A stretch of 64,000 nucleotides of DNA from Clostridia bacterium (GCA_017399695.1 JAFQBK010000015.1:86852-150851), one strand, 5' to 3'. Shown: positions 19,775-27,464, counted from the first letter of the stretch. Notes: a model not told the origin generated them from the letters alone. Made by a program: numbers and translations.

Positions 19775-20509
19775 TTACTGAATTTTCTGTTCTAAGTACG
19801 CAAGAGACTGTCTTACCATTTCGTCGCCGATTTCGGTGGAAGCCTCTTTTGCGCTCTCGGTGAACCAATGCTTAATATCGCCCAATCTTTCGAGCTTTAC
19901 AGCATCCGGATAGAGAGACATTAAGATAGAGCACTCGTATTTTCCTGCATGGTCATAACCGGTTGCGTTTTGCACCTCGGTGCTCATGGTCGGGATAACC
20001 TTAATCCAGCTGAACGGATCGTCGCCGCCGCCCAAGTCATCATAGTAGTTTGCGTAGTTTTCGCTGCCCCACCAGCCGCGACCCTGCGTTTTTTCGAGGT
20101 ATCTCATAATTGCTCTTTGAGAAGCCTTCATATAAGAAAGCGTCATCGGCTTTAAGTTTTCCTGCTCGAACTGATGGTGGATAACCACATAGATATTTCT
20201 AAGACCTGCATCTAACATATTGGTGAAAATCTGGAACAGATATGCCTCAAACACATCCTCGTCGATATGAACGGTACCGCTGGTTTCGTCAGCAACCGCA
20301 TAGCTCGACGGGCTGTAATAGATGGTCGGAGCAATCATAATTTCCTTTTTCTCCGCAAGCTTTTTGATGAGACCCTCAGCAACGAGCGTATCGCAGCCAT
20401 AAGAGCAATGCGGACCATGGTATTCTACCGTACCGCCGCAGATAACAAAAGGAATTCGATTTTCTTTCACATGGTTTAATTCTTTCGGGAAGCTCATATT
20501 CATTTCCAT
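19775..20509 (-). CDS. Creatininase-family amidohydrolase
   Basis: A 244-aa protein. The creatininase-family N-terminal metal motif is present as GGTVEYHGPHCSYGCD, with Glu29, His31 and Asp40 as candidate ligands, and the C-terminal DHAGKYECSILMSLYPD matches the family's GHA-x-x-x-E-T-S block. The middle NGHGGN motif is altered to HHQFEQEN, so substrate use may differ from true creatininase; other family members act on guanidine-ring or formamide compounds. ATG 20509 follows AAGGAGG. It lies 13 nt behind the ASRT-family gene, with a creatinase-like gene further upstream, which suggests one catabolic route. Confidence 0.78.
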   Translation of the reverse strand: MEMNMSFPKELNHVKENRIPFVICGGTVEYHGPHCSYGCDTLVAEGLIKKLAEKKEIMIAPTIYYSPSSYAVADETSGTVHIDEDVFEAYLFQIFTNMLDAGLRNIYVVIHHQFEQENLKPMTLSYMKASQRAIMRYLEKTQGRGWWGSENYANYYDDLGGGDDPFSWIKVIPTMSTEVQNATGYDHAGKYECSILMSLYPDAVKLERLGDIKHWFTESAKEASTEIGDEMVRQSLAYLEQKIQ

Positions 20510-20522
20510 TGTGATTTCCTCC

Positions 20523-20888
20523 TTATTCGCCGTAACCGAGTGTGGTGTAGTATGCAAGGTTGACCTGACGGTTATCCAGTCTGCCGTACTGCAGAACAAT
20601 CGGAGTATTGGAAGAAACCTTCATTGCATACTGCGTTTCATACGGAACGTTAAAGCCACTCATGTCGTCGGGATTGTTCATTCTAAAGCAACGAACGCGG
20701 TTTGCGCCAACGTGCCACTTAATATCGTTATAGGAATCTTTGTCGGTGAAATAAATCTTAACATCAATTTCTGCATCGATATCGGAGTCATTTACAATAA
20801 TCACGGATTCGTGACCCTTTAAGACACCCTCGCCCTCATAGGGAAGCTCGCAATCCGGAATAATCCATACTTTCTTACCTACTGCCAT
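20523..20888 (-). CDS. ASRT (Anabaena sensory rhodopsin transducer) family protein
   Basis: A 121-aa beta-rich protein. The pattern VWIIPDCELPYEGEG, GHESVIIVNDSDIDAEIDV, IYFTDKD and PIVLQYGRLDNRQ matches the ASRT family (PF07100). The cyanobacterial member binds a sensory rhodopsin and DNA; relatives in non-phototrophs occur next to carbohydrate genes and form small tetramers, perhaps binding sugars. No rhodopsin gene is present here, so a light role is unlikely. Forms a tight pair with the creatininase-family gene. Confidence 0.78.
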   Translation of the reverse strand: MAVGKKVWIIPDCELPYEGEGVLKGHESVIIVNDSDIDAEIDVKIYFTDKDSYNDIKWHVGANRVRCFRMNNPDDMSGFNVPYETQYAMKVSSNTPIVLQYGRLDNRQVNLAYYTTLGYGE

Positions 20889-20918
20889 AATTCTCTTCCT
20901 TTCCGTTTCGGATTTTCG

Positions 20919-20950
20919 AAAAGGGCTGGGCGAAATTCGCCAGCCCCTTT
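20919..20950 (-). terminator. Terminator after the creatinase-like gene
   Basis: Minus-strand stem of about 10 bp formed by GGGCTGG-GCG and CGC-CAGCCC, then TTTTC. Confidence 0.75.
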
Positions 20951-20959
20951 GATGTTTGA

Positions 20960-22132
20960 TTAGAATTCGAGCTCAATGAGGCCCTTCTTTAAGTAGTCGG
21001 TCATGGAATGGCAACCATCTTTGGTGATTGCTACACCCTTTTCCCAACGAACGCCGAAGCCATCGCCGGAAATGAAGGTATCAACCTGGAAGGTCATATT
21101 CTCTTCGAGCGGGTAGTCGGAGATGGTCTCCATCCACGGAGCCTCAACCTCGATCATACCGGTACCGTGGCACGGACCGTATACGAAGTTGTCCTTAAAT
21201 CCGTTATCTACATACATTTTGTAGAAGTCTTTTGCAATATCAGAAGCTAAAACACCGGCTTTCAACTGTTCCACCGTCCAGTTATGAGCCTCTAAACAGA
21301 ACTCAACCACGCGTCTTCTTTCGCCCTCCAATTTACCCATAACAACCGGAAGACCGATAGCCGGGGAGTAGCCGTCAATTTTAGCGGACAGGTTCAGCTG
21401 AACGATATCGCCCTTATTGATGGTACGATAACCCGAACGGCTGATTGCGTGGCTGGTGGATTTTTCGCTGAATACGTACATCGGCAGACCTTCGTACTCT
21501 GCGCCCTCTTCGTAGATGACTCTCTGTGCGATACCAACCATCTGCAGCTCGGTAACACCCGGCTTTAAGTTACGGATCACTTCGTCGGTAGCCAGGTCAA
21601 CAATACGGAAGCCTTCCTGGATACAAGCGAGCTCATTTGCGCTCTTGATTTTACGCAGCTCAACCATGATATCATTACATTTTACGATTTCTGCTTTCGG
21701 GAAGCTGTCCTTTAAGCCCTCGTAAATCGGCAGAGTGCACTCAACATAGCTGCCCAGACCAATCTTTAAGTTTTCGCCGGTAACACCGATTGCCTTAAAT
21801 ACGTCAGCAAAGGTGCTAGCCTGAAGCTCCGGATAGGACGGGTCAGCGGACTCTCTGAACTCACGGAGACAGAAAATCTTGTCCATTTTAGCAACGTCCT
21901 GTGCAAAGATGATACATTCAGGACCTACCATCAGTGCTGCGTCGCCGTTTGCTGCGATTGCAACACCGGCACGCTCAAACAGCGGCCAGAAGCCGGAGAA
22001 ATATCTTGCGTTTGCATAGTCAGACTCGGTTGAGCAAACAACCATTACGTCTAAACCTCTGTCTGCAACCAACTTTGCAGCTCTTGCAATTCTTTCCTTG
22101 TACTCATAATCGGGGATACAAATTCTTGCCAT
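20960..22132 (-). CDS. Creatinase-like 'pita-bread' M24 family protein
   Basis: A 390-aa protein with an N-terminal creatinase/prolidase domain (about 1-160) and a C-terminal M24 fold. In metal-dependent aminopeptidases the fold holds Asp, Asp, His, Glu, Glu. Here the first Asp is Asn247 (in GDIVQLN), the second is Ala258 (GYSPAIG), the first Glu is Asp351 (FQVD), while His322 (CHGTG) and Glu364 (RWEKG) remain. This loss mirrors creatinase, a metal-free member that hydrolyses creatine. It is therefore more likely an amidinohydrolase-like enzyme than an Xaa-Pro peptidase. It heads the cluster containing the creatininase-family protein. Confidence 0.75.
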   Translation of the reverse strand: MARICIPDYEYKERIARAAKLVADRGLDVMVVCSTESDYANARYFSGFWPLFERAGVAIAANGDAALMVGPECIIFAQDVAKMDKIFCLREFRESADPSYPELQASTFADVFKAIGVTGENLKIGLGSYVECTLPIYEGLKDSFPKAEIVKCNDIMVELRKIKSANELACIQEGFRIVDLATDEVIRNLKPGVTELQMVGIAQRVIYEEGAEYEGLPMYVFSEKSTSHAISRSGYRTINKGDIVQLNLSAKIDGYSPAIGLPVVMGKLEGERRRVVEFCLEAHNWTVEQLKAGVLASDIAKDFYKMYVDNGFKDNFVYGPCHGTGMIEVEAPWMETISDYPLEENMTFQVDTFISGDGFGVRWEKGVAITKDGCHSMTDYLKKGLIELEF

Positions 22133-22166
22133 TGTAATTTCCTCCTCTAATAAAATTTATGTGTGC

Positions 22167-22204
22167 TCGGTTAACACTAACCGAAATTTTCTATCTTTAT
22201 TATA
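22167..22204 (-). promoter_or_regulatory. Promoter and operator of the creatinase-like cluster
   Basis: Minus-strand -10 box TATAAT at 22199-22204 with a weak -35. Just downstream, overlapping the expected start point, is a perfect palindrome TCGGTTA-N4-TAACCGA (22167-22184), a likely operator for a substrate-responsive repressor not encoded in the window. Confidence 0.6.
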
Positions 22205-22298
22205 TCGCGTTAGAAAAATTTTGTATTTACATAATATTGAGTCTTTTTTGCACAATCTTAAATTGATTTATGATTATATGCAGCGAAAGAAAGAGAAC

Positions 22299-22327
22299 TT
22301 GACAGAAGAACAAAAATATGGTAATAT
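22299..22327 (+). promoter_or_regulatory. veg sigma-A promoter
   Basis: Consensus TTGACA (22299-22304), 17-bp spacer, TAATAT (22322-22327). Confidence 0.8.
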
Positions 22328-22362
22328 ATAGAAAAGTATTGTCGAAAGGCTGGGTGCGGCCG

Positions 22363-22632
22363 ATGATTGAAAAAGACGACATTGAACGGGTAAGGACACT
22401 ATTAAACGAAAATATTGGAAAACGAATCAAGCTGACGGCGAAAAAGGGGCGTAAGCGTGTGATTGTCCGGCAGGGTGTTATCAGTGCGACCTATCCGTCG
22501 ATTTTTATCGTTATTTTAGACAGTATTTCCGAGTTTGCTGAAGCCGGACGAACCGTGTCGTTTAGCTATGCGGACCTTTTGACAAAGAGCATCGAAATCA
22601 CCGTGACGGAATCAAAGCTTGAAATTAAATAA
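22363..22632 (+). CDS. veg: Veg family protein
   Basis: An 89-aa protein of the Veg family (DUF1021): NIGKRIKLTAKKGRKRVIVR followed by TYPSIFIV and VSFSYADLLTKSIEI. In Bacillus subtilis Veg is abundant and influences biofilm formation and spore outgrowth. The start is uncertain: ATG 22363 is 13 nt from AAAGG, while a GTG at 22354 lies only 4 nt from it. Single gene with its own strong promoter and terminator. Confidence 0.92.
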   Translation: MIEKDDIERVRTLLNENIGKRIKLTAKKGRKRVIVRQGVISATYPSIFIVILDSISEFAEAGRTVSFSYADLLTKSIEITVTESKLEIK

Positions 22633-22640
22633 GTTCAGTA

Positions 22641-22669
22641 AGTATCGCAGGAAACTGCGATACTTTTTA
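22641..22669 (+). terminator. veg terminator
   Basis: AGTATCGCAG / CTGCGATACT stem, GAAA tetraloop, T run. Confidence 0.92.
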
Positions 22670-22684
22670 TAAGGAGAGAGTCTA

Positions 22685-23494
22685 ATGATTAACGAACGGA
22701 TTTGGCTGTATCAGGAAAATGAAACTGCGTATGTGGATACCTATCTCTTAAATGCGCCGCACGGTGGAACGGGAGACTATAAAAAAAGAGGACTCGTGAT
22801 TGTTCTGCCCGGCGGTGGATACAGTCATCTGGCGTCCCATGAGGGCGAGCCGGTGGCAATGAAGTTTGCGGCGGCGGGATACCATAGTGCAGTGCTTTAC
22901 TATCGGACACAAACAGGGAAGCATACCGACCCGATCGAAGATGTCGCACGCACGATTTTGATGATTCGCAAGCACGCAGATGAATGGCTGGTGGATAAAG
23001 ATAAGATTTTTGTCTGTGGCTTTTCTGCCGGCGGGCATTTGGCGGCATCCATCGGTGTTCATTGGAACAAAGCCTTTTTGTCAGAGCTTTGCGGTGCGCC
23101 GAATGAGCTGTTGCGCCCAAATGGTTTGATTTTAGGCTATCCGGTGATTTCTGCAACAGAAACCTTTGCTCACGAGGGCTCCTTTCAAAATCTTACAGGC
23201 GGGGATGAAAGCCTCCGGGAATGGGCATCCTTGGAAAAACAAGTCAGCGAAAATACACCGCCGGCGTTTTTGTGGCATACGGCGGATGACCCCGGTGTTC
23301 CGGTGGAAAACAGCCTGGCTTTTGCGATGGCGCTGTCGGCACATAACATTCCGTATGAGATGCATATCTATCCGCACGGAATGCATGGGCAGTCGATTGC
23401 AGAAGACCATATTGTCAGCTATCGCCCGAGTGGGTACAACGGTTACTGTGCCGACTGGACGAAGCAGGTCATTCGTTGGTTGGAGCAAAACTAG
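22685..23494 (+). CDS. Alpha/beta-hydrolase esterase (acetylesterase-like)
   Basis: A 269-aa cytoplasmic alpha/beta hydrolase of the Aes/BD-FAE type. Oxyanion-hole motif LPGGGYSHLA, nucleophile elbow CGFSAGGHLA, acid in HTADDPGVPV, and catalytic His in YPHGMHGQS. Related enzymes deacetylate xylan or other sugars. No signal peptide, so it would act on imported oligosaccharides. ATG 22685 follows AAGGAGAGAG. Confidence 0.85.
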   Translation: MINERIWLYQENETAYVDTYLLNAPHGGTGDYKKRGLVIVLPGGGYSHLASHEGEPVAMKFAAAGYHSAVLYYRTQTGKHTDPIEDVARTILMIRKHADEWLVDKDKIFVCGFSAGGHLAASIGVHWNKAFLSELCGAPNELLRPNGLILGYPVISATETFAHEGSFQNLTGGDESLREWASLEKQVSENTPPAFLWHTADDPGVPVENSLAFAMALSAHNIPYEMHIYPHGMHGQSIAEDHIVSYRPSGYNGYCADWTKQVIRWLEQN

Positions 23495-23509
23495 AAATTC
23501 AATAAAATA

Positions 23510-23543
23510 AAGGGTGTGTCGCAACCGCGGCACACCCTTTTTG
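23510..23543 (+). terminator. Terminator after the esterase gene
   Basis: AAGGGTGTG...CGC / GCG...CACACCCTT stem, AACC loop, T run. Confidence 0.9.
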
Positions 23544-23585
23544 ATTACAATATTGCCCAAAAAAACGCTTTCAAGGTAAAGCGAC

Positions 23586-23765
23586 TTAATTTTGTTTTTG
23601 CACCATTTTATACTCATCATAGAACCGGTAGTACGGACACGCGCGGTTCTTCCCCGAATAAAAAGAGGAAAGCTCGTCCTCATCGAAGTTTGCGAGGCAT
23701 TCGTACTCGTCCGTTTCCGGATTGAAATCATAATATGCGCAGGTTTCGCATGGGGAAGAATTCAT
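23586..23765 (-). CDS. DUF6472 family small Cys-rich protein
   Basis: A 59-aa protein starting MNSSPCETCAYYDF. Four cysteines (CxxC, later YEC and CPYY) suggest a zinc- or iron-binding knuckle; the end DEYKMVQKQN is typical of this clostridial family. Function unknown. Start at 23765 with GGTGAT upstream; the longer frame would overlap ppa. Lies 13 nt after ppa and is probably co-transcribed. Confidence 0.75.
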   Translation of the reverse strand: MNSSPCETCAYYDFNPETDEYECLANFDEDELSSFYSGKNRACPYYRFYDEYKMVQKQN

Positions 23766-23778
23766 ACAATCACCGTCT

Positions 23779-24312
23779 TTATTTACAGAATTTTTCAATA
23801 TAGCTGTCAATCGCGTTGTTGATAATCTTTATCGATTCCTCGCGGCCTTTCACTTCATTGACCGCAGTCTCTTTGTGTTCGAGGTTTTTGTAAACACTGA
23901 AAAAGTGGCGCATTTCCTCAAACACGTGTCCCGGCAGTTCGGAAATGTCTTTGTACATATTATAGTTCGGGTCGTTCAACGGAATGGCTATGATTTTTTC
24001 GTCATTTCTTCCGTTGTCAATCATTGAAATAACACCGATGGGGTAGGCGCGGACCAAGGTCATCGGCTCAATCTGCTCCGAGCACAAAAGGAGCACGTCC
24101 AGGGGGTCGTGGTCATCGCCATAGGTGCGGGGAATAAAACCGTAGTTTGCGGGATAGTGCGTCGAGGTATATAAAATGCGGTCGAGCAGCAGATACCCCG
24201 TTTCCTTATCCAGTTCATATTTTTTCTTGCTGCCTTTGGAAATTTCAATCACACAGATAAAATCCTCAGCATTAATGCGTTTCGGCGAAATATCGTGCCA
24301 GATATTAGACAT
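23779..24312 (-). CDS. ppa: Inorganic pyrophosphatase, family I
   Basis: A 177-aa enzyme hydrolysing pyrophosphate to phosphate. Signature DDHDPLDVLLL supplies the metal-binding aspartates; upstream are YELDKETG, which contains the active-site Lys/Glu, and ANYGFIPRTYGD. ATG 24312 follows AAGGAGGTC. Followed by the DUF6472 gene. Confidence 0.95.
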   Translation of the reverse strand: MSNIWHDISPKRINAEDFICVIEISKGSKKKYELDKETGYLLLDRILYTSTHYPANYGFIPRTYGDDHDPLDVLLLCSEQIEPMTLVRAYPIGVISMIDNGRNDEKIIAIPLNDPNYNMYKDISELPGHVFEEMRHFFSVYKNLEHKETAVNEVKGREESIKIINNAIDSYIEKFCK

Positions 24313-24399
24313 AAAAAGACCTCCTTTTGAGGGTATTATATCACAAAAAATGAGGGGAAACAAGGGAGACAGTGGCATTTAATCGTTTTAATAAAGAAA

Positions 24400-24424
24400 C
24401 GGAACAAGTGCAACTTGTTCCGTA
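24400..24424 (-). terminator. Terminator of the XRE gene
   Basis: CGGAACAAG / CTTGTTCCG stem with a short loop; minus-strand T-rich tail. Confidence 0.75.
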
Positions 24425-24435
24425 TGGATCAAAAT

Positions 24436-24693
24436 CTAATCATCTTCAATATCTACAATTTTTGATGCTCTTACCCCCAGTGCTTTCGCAATGGTAAAAA
24501 GAGATTTAACGGATGGACAGTAGGGAAGGTTCGGACTTTCCAACTGACTGATATAGGACAAGGTCAGGCCCGTGTGCTCTGCGAGTTCGGCTTGTGTCAT
24601 ACCGGCCTTTCTGCGGTAATAACCAATTTTAATACCGATATCTAACAAAATCCCCTTATATTCATTATCATTCAGCAATTTACTCAATCCCAT
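24436..24693 (-). CDS. XRE-type helix-turn-helix regulator
   Basis: An 85-aa DNA-binding protein, essentially one Cro/CI HTH: IGYYRRKAGMTQAELAEHTG then LTLSYISQLESP. It is divergent from the secreted-protein gene at 24807 in an AT-rich patch that differs from the flanking core genes, and may control it. Its terminator is the CGGAACAAG/CTTGTTCCG hairpin at 24400-24424. The arrangement, XRE facing away from one cargo gene beside tRNA-derived repeats, is repeated at 61920-62792. Confidence 0.85.
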   Translation of the reverse strand: MGLSKLLNDNEYKGILLDIGIKIGYYRRKAGMTQAELAEHTGLTLSYISQLESPNLPYCPSVKSLFTIAKALGVRASKIVDIEDD

Positions 24694-24806
24694 CAAATTT
24701 TTATTTCATACAATAATTATAAACTATTGACAATCAAATTATAATTTGTTATAATTGAGTAAAAACTCACTATTAGTGAGTAAAATATTTTAATGGGGGA
24801 ATACAA

Positions 24807-25313
24807 ATGACGAAATGTAAAAAAATCACGGCGTTTTTATCTGTGATAATTGTAGCTTTATCTGTTATCGCAACAGCTATTCCTGCTTCTGCGGCAAATG
24901 TGTGTTACAATGTGCGGGGGAATTTGACTCAAACCGTAAAGTTCGAGGTGCAAGTGGGAAAGAAGATTTTTTCCTCTGACAAAGTTGTATTGACGCAGAG
25001 CAAAGGTAATACGCTACAAAGCTGGTATGGTAAGGAAAAGGTGGTTGGCCTATATGGACGTTTTTATGTAAGCGTTTACGATGAAACGGCAAGAAAATGG
25101 ATTTATAATAACAAAGAATGGCAAGACAAGAAATTCACCATAAGCGGATGGAAATTGAAAAAGAATCACACTTATACAGTAACTGTTGTAGGTAAAAACA
25201 CGAAGCACATTTTTGATGGTTATGATTATACGCCGTATGTATTTAAGAAATGGCTGTCCTACCCAAGTTGGTCGGTCAGTAAAACAGGCGGAAATATTAA
25301 ATTGTGCAAATAA
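24807..25313 (+). CDS. Secreted protein of unknown function
   Basis: A 168-aa protein. Lys-rich start, hydrophobic core and an ASA-like cleavage site near residue 29 form a Sec signal peptide. The mature part of about 140 aa is rich in Lys, Tyr, Trp and Val, looks all-beta and basic, and has two cysteines (near the mature N-terminus and at the C-terminus), which could form a disulfide. I recognise no family. The region is AT-rich, with XRE regulator upstream and tRNA fragments 44 nt downstream, which suggests horizontal origin. An exported effector, adhesin or antimicrobial are all possible; nothing decides. Confidence 0.8.
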   Translation: MTKCKKITAFLSVIIVALSVIATAIPASAANVCYNVRGNLTQTVKFEVQVGKKIFSSDKVVLTQSKGNTLQSWYGKEKVVGLYGRFYVSVYDETARKWIYNNKEWQDKKFTISGWKLKKNHTYTVTVVGKNTKHIFDGYDYTPYVFKKWLSYPSWSVSKTGGNIKLCK

Positions 25314-25325
25314 TGTTTTATTTGA

Positions 25326-25352
25326 AGGGCGCTCACAAGGGCGTCCTTTTTT
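25326..25352 (+). terminator. Terminator of the secreted-protein gene
   Basis: AAGGGCGC / GCGTCCTT stem (one GU pair), 8-nt loop, T run. Confidence 0.75.
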
Positions 25353-25356
25353 GCTA

Positions 25357-25389
25357 CCCTCTCACGGCGAAAACAGGGGTTCGAGTCCC
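25357..25389 (+). repeat. tRNA-Glu 3'-half fragment, plus strand
   Basis: Thirty-three bases identical to the anticodon-loop-to-T-arm part of the tRNA-Glu gene at 25736-25810, but on the opposite strand and without the acceptor end. It cannot form a tRNA. Confidence 0.9.
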
Positions 25390-25424
25390 ACCGAATTAAA
25401 ATAAAAACAGAAATTATTTTGTAA

Positions 25425-25690
25425 GGGTTCCCGCAAAGGCTATGCCTTTGTGGGAAAAAGGAGGAGCAAGGCAGCGGGCGTAGTTTTTTCTTGAAAAAGA
25501 AAAACGGAGCAAAGCGAACTTTGCTCCGACGTGGTGACCCGTAGGGGACACAGCCGCCTTTGGCGTCTTATCTGCCCCGCCACCGAAACGCTGCGCGTTT
25601 CGGTACCGGACGGCGCACCAGTCGCCTATAAAACTTGCCACCGGCAACTTTTGTTATACGGCGCCTGCCCTCTCAGGGTTCGAGTCCCTT
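25425..25690. repeat. tRNA-mimic cassette at the tRNA-Glu locus
   Basis: Three parts. (1) 25425-25531: a module starting with CCCGCAAAGGCTATGCCTTT and ending in a palindrome GGAGCAAAG/CTTTGCTCC plus GACG; it recurs at 62977-63081. (2) 25532-25549: the acceptor/T-stem end of tRNA-Glu on the minus strand, broken in the T-loop. (3) An interior with the 9-bp stem CCGAAACGC/GCGTTTCGG and GGTACCGGAC, then at 25667-25690 a plus-strand anticodon-loop/T-arm fusion (CCCTCTCA joined to GGGTTCGAGTCCC). The T-loop breakpoint is the same as at the tRNA-Ser locus. No gene is supported between 25313 and 25973 apart from the tRNA. Confidence 0.8.
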
Positions 25691-25700
25691 TGAATAATAA

Positions 25701-25735
25701 ACAAATAAGGTATGCCGATGGCATACCTTATTTGT
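25701..25735 (-). terminator. tRNA-Glu terminator
   Basis: Perfect 16-bp stem (25701-25716 with 25720-25735) directly against the CCA end, then TTATTATTC on the minus strand. Confidence 0.9.
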
Positions 25736-25810
25736 TGGTGACCCGTAGGGGACTCGAACCCCTGTTTTCGCCGTGAGAGGGCGACGTCTTAACCGCTTGA
25801 CCAACAGGCC
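25736..25810 (-). tRNA. tRNA-Glu (anticodon CTC)
   Basis: 75 nt including encoded CCA. Acceptor GGCCTGT pairs with ACGGGTC, the anticodon stem TCGCC/GGCGA encloses CTCTCAC with anticodon CTC (reads GAG), and the T-arm is AGGGG TTCGAGT CCCCT. Promoter on the minus strand at 25840-25867 (TTGATT, 16-bp spacer, TATAAT). Confidence 0.95.
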
Positions 25811-25839
25811 GTATTCAGTTTTTTGCAACTTGCTTTTCT

Positions 25840-25867
25840 ATTATAACATAGTTTTCGAAATAATCAA
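25840..25867 (-). promoter_or_regulatory. tRNA-Glu promoter
   Basis: TTGATT (25862-25867), 16-bp spacer, TATAAT (25840-25845), all on the minus strand. Confidence 0.75.
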
Positions 25868-25907
25868 GTCTTTTTTCGCAAAATTTTTGTTTTTCCGCTT
25901 TTTTTAG

Positions 25908-25936
25908 TGGACAAGTTTCTTATTTTTATATATAAT
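25908..25936 (+). promoter_or_regulatory. Promoter of the envelope/era gene run
   Basis: TGGACA (25908-25913), 17-bp spacer, TATAAT (25931-25936). Confidence 0.7.
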
Positions 25937-25972
25937 ATAATAGAGATATTATAGGGAAAAGGCGGGGGAAGA

Positions 25973-27454
25973 ATGCGGACGATAAAAAGCGGAAATAAAG
26001 CAGCAATTTTCTTTTTTGGCGCGCTCCTTCTAAAATATCTTCTCTACGGCTTTTCGTACTATCCCGTGCTTGACGATTTTATTCAGTACGGAGGGTATCC
26101 GCTCTATGGTGATTTAGGCTATGTCTGGTTCGGCATCGGAACCATGGCATCACGGCCTTTGGCAAGTCTTTTAGACCCTCTCCTTTGGGGCAGTCTCTGG
26201 GGTGCGATGGGCATATCTCTGTTTTTGATTACCGTGCTTCATTTTTCGGCGGTCTGCTTTTTGGAGCGAACGCTCTACAAAAACGGCTACTCGGTCGGCC
26301 CTTTGTTTTGGATTGCCTCTCTGTTTTTGCCGATTGCATCCGAGGGAGCGTACTGGATTTCCGCCTCCTCACGCTTGGTGGTCGGGTTGTTTTTTGCCTC
26401 GGCAAGTCTTTACTTTCTGACGCGCGCTTTATCGGAAAAAAAGGCAGGATTTACGGCTCTCTTTATCGTGCTTCACCTGCTTTCCTATGGATTTTATGAG
26501 GCGGTGGCGGTGTTCTCGTTTTTAGGTGCGGTGTTTATTTTATATCACCGCAGAAAATCGCTCGGAAAACGCGTTTGGTTCTGTGCGGTTCCCGTACTTT
26601 GCCTGATTTCGATGTTTTTATATACCATGCTCGCCGCAAACATCGGTGCGATGGGCAGTCGTGCCGGCGGATTCGGTTTTTCGAATTTGTTCGGGAAGAT
26701 AGGAGAGTCGGCTTGGCAACTGGGACGAATTTTTACCAAGGGCGTATGGAAATCGACGGTCGGCGGATTTTTCTCGGGATTGAAAGTGCTCGGCGCCGAG
26801 GGGCTTTGGGGTGCGCTGGTGCTTCTCTTGATTTTGGCGGCATCCGTCGTTCTCGCGCGGTTTGGTCGCGGCAAAAGAAGCAAAAGCGGCTTGCCGTGGG
26901 GGATGCTTGTTGTTGGTGCACTATTGTTTTTGGCACCGCTTGCGCCGAATGTGCTGGTTGAGACGGTATGGTTTCCGTACCGCAGTATTTTCATTTCGCT
27001 CATCGGTCTTGCGCTTGCACTAGACACTCTTGTCAGCCGGATTCGGGTGAAACCGTATCTGAAGTATATCGCATACGCTGCCGTACTGTTTGTGTGTTTG
27101 GTCGCAAATGTCAATGAATACGATACCTACAAACGCGTCAGCGAGTACGATGTGCGGACAGTGCAGAATATCGCAGAGCGCTTAGACAGCCGTGTGCTTT
27201 CGGGTGAGCGGAATGCGATTGTGATTGTCGAGGCGCCGACAGAAATTGCGCAGGTCGATTGTTACAAAGACCATGTCAAAAGTGTATTAGAGCAGGACTG
27301 GTCGCTGACCGGTGCGGTTCGTGCGGTGACGAAAAATATGAAGATTAAACTGGTAACCCCCGTCTTTTCGGGCGAAGGTGAGACGACCAATGAACAGGTG
27401 CTCTTTTTGGGTGCCGATGGACATATTACGCAAATTAGAGAGAGTCTAAAATAG
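25973..27454 (+). CDS. Polytopic membrane protein, GtrII-like
   Basis: A 493-aa integral membrane protein with about 11-12 hydrophobic helices and a soluble C-terminal tail of about 110 aa. The beginning (LKYLLYGFSYYPVLDDF) and the exposed loop with WISASSRLV resemble GT-C type glucosyltransferases such as GtrII that transfer sugar from lipid carriers, with an Asp pair after the first helix as possible catalytic site. Ten nt downstream is a WecG/TagA-type glycosyltransferase, supporting a role in cell-envelope glycopolymers. Family call tentative. Confidence 0.65.
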   Translation: MRTIKSGNKAAIFFFGALLLKYLLYGFSYYPVLDDFIQYGGYPLYGDLGYVWFGIGTMASRPLASLLDPLLWGSLWGAMGISLFLITVLHFSAVCFLERTLYKNGYSVGPLFWIASLFLPIASEGAYWISASSRLVVGLFFASASLYFLTRALSEKKAGFTALFIVLHLLSYGFYEAVAVFSFLGAVFILYHRRKSLGKRVWFCAVPVLCLISMFLYTMLAANIGAMGSRAGGFGFSNLFGKIGESAWQLGRIFTKGVWKSTVGGFFSGLKVLGAEGLWGALVLLLILAASVVLARFGRGKRSKSGLPWGMLVVGALLFLAPLAPNVLVETVWFPYRSIFISLIGLALALDTLVSRIRVKPYLKYIAYAAVLFVCLVANVNEYDTYKRVSEYDVRTVQNIAERLDSRVLSGERNAIVIVEAPTEIAQVDCYKDHVKSVLEQDWSLTGAVRAVTKNMKIKLVTPVFSGEGETTNEQVLFLGADGHITQIRESLK

Positions 27455-27464
27455 AGGTGGAGAC

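Noticed and set aside
22227..22430. Minus-strand 67-codon ORF opposite veg
   Set aside because: It covers the veg promoter and the start of veg, with no ribosome-binding site or recognisable product.
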